Shown piece after piece: positions 6,323-10,846 of a stretch of DNA of 10,846 nucleotides (within the stretch, counting starts at the first letter, position 1; each line of letters starts with the position of its first letter). Below the pieces are notes generated by a model. It worked only from the letters and a program-made list of their open reading frames with translations, was not told the DNA's origin and made no database searches. The DNA is from Planctomycetota bacterium. Its GTDB lineage: Bacteria; Planctomycetota; Phycisphaerae; Phycisphaerales; SM1A02. The stretch is taken from assembly GCA_027295365.1 (NCBI GenBank), contig JAPULD010000154.1:1-10846 (forward strand). The letters are read 5' to 3'. The translations under genes and the position numbers were made by a program.

Positions 6323-6578
6323 ACATGGTATATCCAAGTGCACGGATGGAAGAGCATCCGCAGACCTGGATGCCGGAATGTGGTCCCGGCTTGTTCTGAA
6401 TGCGTCCTCTCTACACATACCCTGCCACGGAAATTGAAACAGTCAAGAACAAGTCTGCGCAATAAGGCGCAACGCCATGCAAACCACTCGAATTCAGGGA
6501 GTTGCGGCTTGTAATTTTTCGATTTTGTTCCCGGCGTTTTTCGGAACGAATATTGCACTTCCGCAAATAGATCGTCAC
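6323..6578. other. Non-coding stretch between the crotonase gene and the terminator
   Basis: No convincing gene. Together with 6210-6322 it makes 369 bases without a gene. It contains short inverted repeats (GCATCC/GGATGC around 6354-6373; GCCGG/CCGGC around 6373-6391) just before the minus-strand terminator, consistent with either a long 3' UTR or a small RNA. The minus-strand frame at 6280-6558 has an odd Cys/Arg-rich translation and is probably not coding. No promoter is clear. Confidence 0.4.
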
Positions 6579-7334
6579 CTATCGCGACGCCCAGAATGAT
6601 CGCAACAATTCCCTGGCCTCGTCGCCATGCGTCAGTTCGATGGAACCCTGAGCCGGCGCGTCGAATCTCGAATCGTCCATCGAACCATCCAACTCGTTGA
6701 GCCAGGCCTTGGTGATGCGAAGACTGGCCTCAGGCTTGGCCAGAAGCTCATCGCACAACGCCATCGCCTCCTCGTGCACCGTGTCGTTCGACGTGGCCAG
6801 GTGCGTCGCCAGCCCGAGTCGCTTCGCCTCCACGCCATCGATGAGCCTTCCCCCCAGGAGAAGGTCACGCGCCGCCCCCGGGCCGATCGCCTGCTGCAGT
6901 GTGGGAATGGTCACCGCGGGCGATACCCCCAAGGCATGCACGGGATACCCCGCTTTCGCCTGATTCGCCATCACCACGAAATCACCTGCGCTGAGCATGG
7001 CGCATCCCCCCGCAATCGCCGCCCCTTGCACCTCGACCACGACCACCTGCGAGAGTCGTCGTAGCCTCCGATTCATCTGGCTGAGCCGATGGATGTACTC
7101 CCCCATCAGGTCGGGGTTCTCAACCGCCGCCCCCAGGTCGAACCCGGCGCAAAACGCCTTGCCCTCCCCACGCAGCAACACGACTCGCCTCTCTTCATCC
7201 TGCTCCACGGAATGAATCGCCACTTCCAGAGCCTCGAACATCGCCAGCCCCAGCGCGTTCCGCCGCGCCGGGTCGTTCAGGATGATTGAAACAAGCGATC
7301 CCCGGTATTCGACATTGACGAGACTGGTGTCCAT
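6579..7334 (-). CDS. Crotonase-fold (enoyl-CoA hydratase/isomerase-like) protein
   Basis: A 251-residue protein of the crotonase superfamily, which binds acyl-CoA and stabilises thioester enolates through an oxyanion hole. Both oxyanion-hole regions are present: KAFCAGFDL (59-67) and GAAIAGGCAML (104-114). LNDPARRNAL (19-28) is the typical first strand and turn. The two glutamates of classical hydratases (GGCE and PE in rat enoyl-CoA hydratase, Glu144 and Glu164) are replaced: the first position is A112 in GGCAM and the second V132 in GYPVHALG. Classical hydration of 2-enoyl-CoA is therefore doubtful. An isomerase, hydrolase or other enolate chemistry is more likely. ATG 7334 follows AGGA at suitable spacing. 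It is the second gene after the SlyX-like gene, with a 27-base gap. Confidence 0.85.
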   Translation of the reverse strand: MDTSLVNVEYRGSLVSIILNDPARRNALGLAMFEALEVAIHSVEQDEERRVVLLRGEGKAFCAGFDLGAAVENPDLMGEYIHRLSQMNRRLRRLSQVVVVEVQGAAIAGGCAMLSAGDFVVMANQAKAGYPVHALGVSPAVTIPTLQQAIGPGAARDLLLGGRLIDGVEAKRLGLATHLATSNDTVHEEAMALCDELLAKPEASLRITKAWLNELDGSMDDSRFDAPAQGSIELTHGDEARELLRSFWASR

Positions 7335-7361
7335 CGGAGCATCCTACCCCAAACCGGCTCT

Positions 7362-7565
7362 TCACTCAGGCTCGGGTCGATCGCCTTGAGTCGTGCCCTC
7401 GGTAATACGCGTCTCGACTTTTTCGACATAGCCCTTGACGGCACGCAAGTCTCGCTGAAGTGTCTCAACGACGCCATAGAGCTCCTTGATCACGTCGTCG
7501 AGCTGCTCGACCTGCCGTTCGAGGAATCCGAATTTCTCTTCCAAGGCGATGAGGCGGTCTTCCAT
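7362..7565 (-). CDS. slyX: SlyX-like coiled-coil protein
   Basis: A 67-residue acidic protein, almost wholly a coiled coil with heptad hydrophobics (MEDRLIALEEKFGFLERQVEQL), then a charged, disordered tail rich in Thr, Gly, Pro and Glu. Length and pattern (M-E-x-R-I-x-x-L-E-x-x-x-x-F, then L-x-x-x-L-x-x-x-Q/E) fit the SlyX family (PF04102). Its function is unclear even in E. coli, where slyX overlaps slyD. Here it sits ahead of a crotonase gene and not near slyD. No good Shine-Dalgarno is seen at 7565. The symbol is given for the family, not as proof of orthology; any short coiled-coil protein can resemble it. Confidence 0.65.
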   Translation of the reverse strand: MEDRLIALEEKFGFLERQVEQLDDVIKELYGVVETLQRDLRAVKGYVEKVETRITEGTTQGDRPEPE

Positions 7566-7579
7566 GGGAGAAGTGTAGT

Positions 7580-7606
7580 CCGCAGATTTCGCAGATTGCG
7601 CCGATT
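7580..7606. repeat. Three 9-bp tandem units (nCGCAGATT)
   Basis: Units CCGCAGATT, TCGCAGATT and GCGCCGATT follow each other at 7580-7588, 7589-7597 and 7598-7606. The first two share eight of nine bases and the third differs at the A after CGC. The array lies between the start of the SlyX-like gene and the stop of the orphan gene. CGCAGATT-type arrays are, from memory, dispersed in several bacterial genomes. Confidence 0.55.
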
Positions 7607-7607
7607 T

Positions 7608-8027
7608 TTAATACTTCAACTTATTCCTGGTCTCAAAAACCATGAAGCCCCCATTTTCAGGAAACATGATCGCACGGTTTCCTCCATCGATGAGTGCAAG
7701 ATAACTTGTCCCGAAACCGGTGGATAATGCCTCTTCAATGGATAGAAAATACGGATCGTCGTAGAAGTCAAAAAGGAGTACACGATCATTCCGGAATTGA
7801 TCAATGAGTGCAGGCTCATCTACGGTACGAACAAATTTCCCCATTTCATCGTCGACATGCCATTGGAGCTTGTCCATGTGAGCCAACCCTTTGCGGCCTC
7901 TTTTTTTAACGACTTCACGCCATTTTGGACGGCGATTCTTCACAACAAAGAGTTGAACAAAATTTCCACTCCACACAATCCATTGTGCGGTATCACATTC
8001 ATCGTGTTTCTTCGGGTTGTGGGACAT
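7608..8027 (-). CDS. Hypothetical protein, 139 aa, AT-richer than its neighbours
   Basis: An unrecognised soluble protein. The N-terminal half is basic (NRRPKWREVVKKRGRKG, about 32-48). The C-terminal half looks like a folded alpha/beta domain with an acidic centre (LLFDFYDDPYFLSIEEAL) and a hydrophobic segment (TSYLALIDGGNRAIMF). No Shine-Dalgarno is clear before ATG 8027. An internal ATG at 7877 (MDKLQWHVDDEMGK) would leave an 89-residue protein and cannot be excluded. Base composition around 7741-7800 is about 43% GC by count, lower than adjacent genes, which may mean recent acquisition. No mobile-element gene is beside it. Its stop abuts the 9-bp tandem repeat. Not a shadow of another frame, since no better ORF covers the region. 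Confidence 0.55.
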   Translation of the reverse strand: MSHNPKKHDECDTAQWIVWSGNFVQLFVVKNRRPKWREVVKKRGRKGLAHMDKLQWHVDDEMGKFVRTVDEPALIDQFRNDRVLLFDFYDDPYFLSIEEALSTGFGTSYLALIDGGNRAIMFPENGGFMVFETRNKLKY

Positions 8028-8085
8028 GGAGAATGTGAATTTGAGATTGCAGAGCCGGATAAATGGACTTGAATTCTCTATCCAA

Positions 8086-8277
8086 TCACTCCGATTCAGG
8101 TATATTTGTTCGTTTAGGTCTGGCTACGAGTTCGCCTCTACAGTTGGGGCAGACGTGGTCCATGGCTTTCGCGCAGTCGGGGCAGAACGTGCATTCGTAG
8201 CTGCAGATGCGGGCGTCGACCTCGGGCGGGAGATTCCACTCGCACTTCTCGCATATTGGTTTCATTTCGAGCGCCAT
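8086..8277 (-). CDS. DUF1272 zinc-ribbon protein
   Basis: A 63-residue protein of the DUF1272 family (PF06906): MALEMKPICEKCEWNLPP, then ICSYECTFCPDCAKAM and VCPNCRGELV. Eight cysteines, C9/C12, C25/C29, C32/C35 and C43/C46, form two probable zinc sites. ATG 8277 follows GGGAG at suitable spacing and matches the usual family start; longer upstream frames are low-complexity and run into the hydrolase gene. It lies 28 bases after the stop of the CocE-type hydrolase on the same strand and is probably cotranscribed with it. The family's function is unknown. Confidence 0.9.
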   Translation of the reverse strand: MALEMKPICEKCEWNLPPEVDARICSYECTFCPDCAKAMDHVCPNCRGELVARPKRTNIPESE

Positions 8278-8305
8278 CGATGCTCCCGCTCCGGCATGGC
8301 GAATG

Positions 8306-10327
8306 TCAATCTTCCAGCACCTGCACCCTGATCCTCGTGGCGTGTTCGCCCCCTCGATACACACGTTGGGTCGCCTTGATGAAGTCGCTCTCCTGGGCCT
8401 TGAACACATTGGGTGCGTAGTGATGCGGGTTGATATCCACCAGCGGGAACCACGTGGACTGGATCTGCACCATGATGGCGTGCCCCTTCTTGAACGTGTG
8501 AAACACGTCCTGGAGTTCGAGATCGACATAGGTCGGCTCCCCCGCCACGAACGGCTCGGGATGCTCGTGACTGTTGCGGAATCGCCCCCGGATCACTTCG
8601 CTGCGCACCATCTGCTGGTAGCCAGCCTGGGCCTGCCATGCCTCGCGATCCTCGAACGAATCACGATCCGAGGGATACACATCAATGATCTTGACCACCC
8701 AGTCCGACGCGGTGCCCGAAGTTGAGACCCAGAGATCAGCCAGCAAGGGACCCGCCAACGTCACGTCTTCCGTCAACACTTCGGTTCGATACGTCATCAC
8801 GTCGGGACGCCGACCCGCGAATCGCTGGTCGTCGGTCATGTAGGGCCTCGTCATCCTCATGCTGATCGTTTCGGTGAACGGCACGGGTGTCTTCGGGTCG
8901 CTGATGTATTCGTCAAACGCCCCCTCGTCATCCGAGGACGGCGCGTCCCAGGTCAGGCTCCGATCGGCATTCATGTACAACGATCGCTCGACCACGTTCG
9001 CGGGGGGCCATGCCTCGAAGGTCCGCCACTCATTGGCACCGGTCTCGAAGACATACGCCTCGGGCAAATCGTTGGCCCCCTCATCACGCAGGAAGTGATA
9101 GAAGAAGGGACGCTGGATGTTCTCGCGATAGAACTCCGACTGTTTGCCCCCGAATTCCACGTTGCCGAGCCGGTCGCCGGCACCGCGCGCCCAACCGCCA
9201 TGCGCCCAAGGGCCCATGACCAGCACGTTGAACACATCCGGGTTCTTCGCCTCCACGGAACGATAGATCTTCAGGGGGCCGTACAAATCCTCGGCGTCGT
9301 ACCACCCGCCCACCGTCATCACCGCCGGGGCGACGTTGTTCAGGTGAGGCAGGATATTTCTCGACTGCCAGAACTCATCGTAATTGGGGTGCTCGAGCGT
9401 CTGATTCCAGAAATCGATGCCGCCCTTCAGGTAGTTCTCGTTGCCCTTGGTCAGGGGCGTCATGTTCAGATAGAACTCATAGCCATCGGGCGTGCCATAC
9501 TCCCACGTGCGTCGAGCCCGGCTCGTGGTGGGCTCGGGGCGGGGCAGGCCGAACCCGGAGATGAATCCGAAACAATGGGGCAGGAAGAACGCTCCGTGAT
9601 GATGAAAGTCGTCGTACCACCAATCCGCGATCGGGGCCTGGGGCGATACCGCGATCAAGGCCGGATGCGCGTCGATCATGCTCGAGGCGCAATAGAACCC
9701 GGGATAGGAAATCCCCCACTGCCCGACCTTGCCATTGTGATTCGCGATGTTTTCCAGCAACCATTCGACGGTGTCGTAGGTGTCGCTGCTCTCGTCGATG
9801 TCGCTGGTTGAGAGCTTCTCGGGCACGTGGGGCGTCATGTTGACGAACGTGCCTTCACTCAGGTAACAACCCCGAACGTCCTGGTGCACGAAGATGAACT
9901 TGTCCTTGACGAACTGCGCCTCGGGGCCGGGCGAGCGGCTGTAGGCGTCTTCACCATAGGGACGGCATGAATAAGGCGTCCGCTTCATCATGAAGGGCCA
10001 GGGCTGCGAGTCGTCGTTGGGGACGTAGACGGCCGTGAACAAGCTGATCCCGTCCCGCATGGGAATCATGTACTCGCGTTTGGTGTAATTGGCTTTGGTC
10101 CAGGCGGCGGGATCGTCTTCGTAGCTCGGCGCAGCTTGAATCGTGACCTGCTCTGTCGCGGCTTGATCCGTTTCAACTTCCTGGGGTACCGAAGCCACCT
10201 TGGGTGACATCTCCGTCTGTGCCCCGAGGCTGGCCTGAGATTGTGTCGACTCGCAACCTGAGCCCAACAGAATTCCGATCAATCCGAAAAGGCTCATGCA
10301 AAGAGCGCCATTGGTGAAACGAGTCAT
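8306..10327 (-). CDS. CocE/NonD-family (peptidase S15-like) hydrolase, probable lipoprotein
   Basis: A 673-residue secreted serine hydrolase. ATG 10327 is chosen because GGAG sits 8 bases upstream; a TTG six bases earlier would be too close. The N-terminus is a lipoprotein-type signal with Cys25 after LGSG, a slightly unusual lipobox. A low-complexity linker follows to about residue 70. Next comes the alpha/beta-hydrolase domain with nucleophile S207 in GQWGISYPGF, acid D344 in GGWYDAED and H376 in GPWAHGG. The C-terminal ~200 residues look like the X-Pro dipeptidyl-peptidase C-terminal jelly-roll (DVTLAGPLLADLWVSTSG). Relatives include cocaine esterase, glutaryl-7-ACA acylase and alpha-amino-acid ester hydrolases, which cleave esters or amides of acyl groups. 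The substrate is unknown. The DUF1272 gene follows 28 bases after its stop. Confidence 0.92.
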   Translation of the reverse strand: MTRFTNGALCMSLFGLIGILLGSGCESTQSQASLGAQTEMSPKVASVPQEVETDQAATEQVTIQAAPSYEDDPAAWTKANYTKREYMIPMRDGISLFTAVYVPNDDSQPWPFMMKRTPYSCRPYGEDAYSRSPGPEAQFVKDKFIFVHQDVRGCYLSEGTFVNMTPHVPEKLSTSDIDESSDTYDTVEWLLENIANHNGKVGQWGISYPGFYCASSMIDAHPALIAVSPQAPIADWWYDDFHHHGAFFLPHCFGFISGFGLPRPEPTTSRARRTWEYGTPDGYEFYLNMTPLTKGNENYLKGGIDFWNQTLEHPNYDEFWQSRNILPHLNNVAPAVMTVGGWYDAEDLYGPLKIYRSVEAKNPDVFNVLVMGPWAHGGWARGAGDRLGNVEFGGKQSEFYRENIQRPFFYHFLRDEGANDLPEAYVFETGANEWRTFEAWPPANVVERSLYMNADRSLTWDAPSSDDEGAFDEYISDPKTPVPFTETISMRMTRPYMTDDQRFAGRRPDVMTYRTEVLTEDVTLAGPLLADLWVSTSGTASDWVVKIIDVYPSDRDSFEDREAWQAQAGYQQMVRSEVIRGRFRNSHEHPEPFVAGEPTYVDLELQDVFHTFKKGHAIMVQIQSTWFPLVDINPHHYAPNVFKAQESDFIKATQRVYRGGEHATRIRVQVLED

Positions 10328-10582
10328 GATCAATGCTCCAGGATGAAGGAAATGGCCCTCAGGGCCTCGCGAAGTGGTGAAGACTAGCTTAATACGAGAA
10401 TCCTTGCGCCTTGTCCTGACAGTTCGCGTTCAAGTCGGGACCGTCATCTAGTGAGCGAGCGTGATGGTACACCGGGCTTTCTTACCCCAAAGCAGAAACA
10501 TGCGAAACCTTCAATGCAATCCCACCTACAAGAATCGAGAACGTTTGCAGGGTAATTCGACGGTAGGAAATTGGAGCCCACC

Positions 10583-10846
10583 ATGAGCACCTCACAGACT
10601 GATCTTGCGTTTTCGCGTCGATTTTTCTTTGCCGCCAGCGCCGGAGGCGTGGCCGGGTTGACCCTCACCAGTCAAACGGTTCGGGCCGCGACCCGGGACG
10701 TTGGATCGATGCCGGGCATTCCCTACCAGGATCCGAAGCTGGTGCGCGACGTGGTCAGGCGTTCGCATTTCGACGTCGATGGCGTACGCGACCTGGTGAC
10801 CGAACGACCCGAGTTGGCCAAGGCGGCCTGGGACTGGGGGTTCGGC
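10583..10846 (+). CDS. Tat-exported protein, probably ankyrin-repeat type, 3' end outside window
   Basis: The frame opens at ATG 10583, behind GGAG (10573-10576), and stays open to the window edge (88 codons). Residues 1-40 are a twin-arginine signal: S11-R12-R13-F14-F15-F16, followed by the hydrophobic AASAGGVAGLTL and an Ala-rich cleavage region (VRAAT). The mature start (KLVRDVVRRSHFDVDGVRDLV, TERPELAKAAWDWGFG) resembles exported ankyrin-repeat proteins I recall from planctomycetes and related bacteria, in which such helix pairs precede regular repeats. The assignment is by resemblance and the part seen is too short to confirm a repeat. It is divergent from the CocE-type hydrolase with a 255-base shared control region, and both products would act outside the cytoplasm. 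Confidence 0.75.
   Translation, partial: MSTSQTDLAFSRRFFFAASAGGVAGLTLTSQTVRAATRDVGSMPGIPYQDPKLVRDVVRRSHFDVDGVRDLVTERPELAKAAWDWGFG

Noticed and set aside
6210..6326. 39-codon upstream extension of the YjbQ frame
   Set aside because: It contains an intrinsic terminator of the minus strand and is not matched by the usual family start.
9095..9811. 238-codon open frame on the plus strand
   Set aside because: Antisense to the CocE/NonD hydrolase, whose catalytic triad and domain order are intact. The translation is rich in Arg, His and Pro, as usual for a shadow frame.

Overview
The window looks like a piece of a moderately GC-rich chromosome of a Gram-negative bacterium. A Planctomycetota (Phycisphaerae-like) origin is my best guess. 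The reasons are a DUF481 outer-membrane barrel with a planctomycete-style N-terminal extension, a lipoprotein of the CocE/NonD hydrolase family, a twin-arginine-exported protein of the ankyrin type, and many starts without a strong Shine-Dalgarno site. This is inference from family composition; no rRNA or marker gene is present. There are no IS elements, CRISPR arrays, tRNA or rRNA genes that I can support.

Left part, plus strand (1-3097): the 3' part of a polytopic membrane protein, then a DUF481 outer-membrane protein. Next comes a 537-base spacer holding a promoter-like site, a strongly structured leader RNA with three mutually exclusive helices ending in an intrinsic terminator (2103-2240), and a possible 34-codon small ORF. 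The small ORF overlaps, by ATGA, an unrecognised 241-residue protein. The leader is the most interesting object in the window because its geometry is that of a transcription attenuator or riboswitch.

Middle (3285-6322): a minus-strand tandem pair of small cupins with its own terminator. Divergent from it is a plus-strand run of two DUF5658-like membrane proteins, separated by a spacer with seven long C-runs, and a translationally coupled GNAT acetyltransferase. Convergent to that lies a minus-strand YjbQ-family gene. A minus-strand terminator at 6286-6322 ends an upstream transcript just before it.

Right part (6579-10846): minus-strand genes read from right to left are a secreted CocE/NonD-type hydrolase, a DUF1272 zinc-ribbon protein, an AT-richer orphan protein, a SlyX-like coiled coil and a crotonase-fold protein lacking both usual catalytic glutamates. 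Divergent from the hydrolase, the start of a Tat-exported, probably ankyrin-type protein runs off the right edge. Most of the window is ordinary housekeeping and accessory gene content; no obvious multi-gene defence or biosynthetic system is visible.
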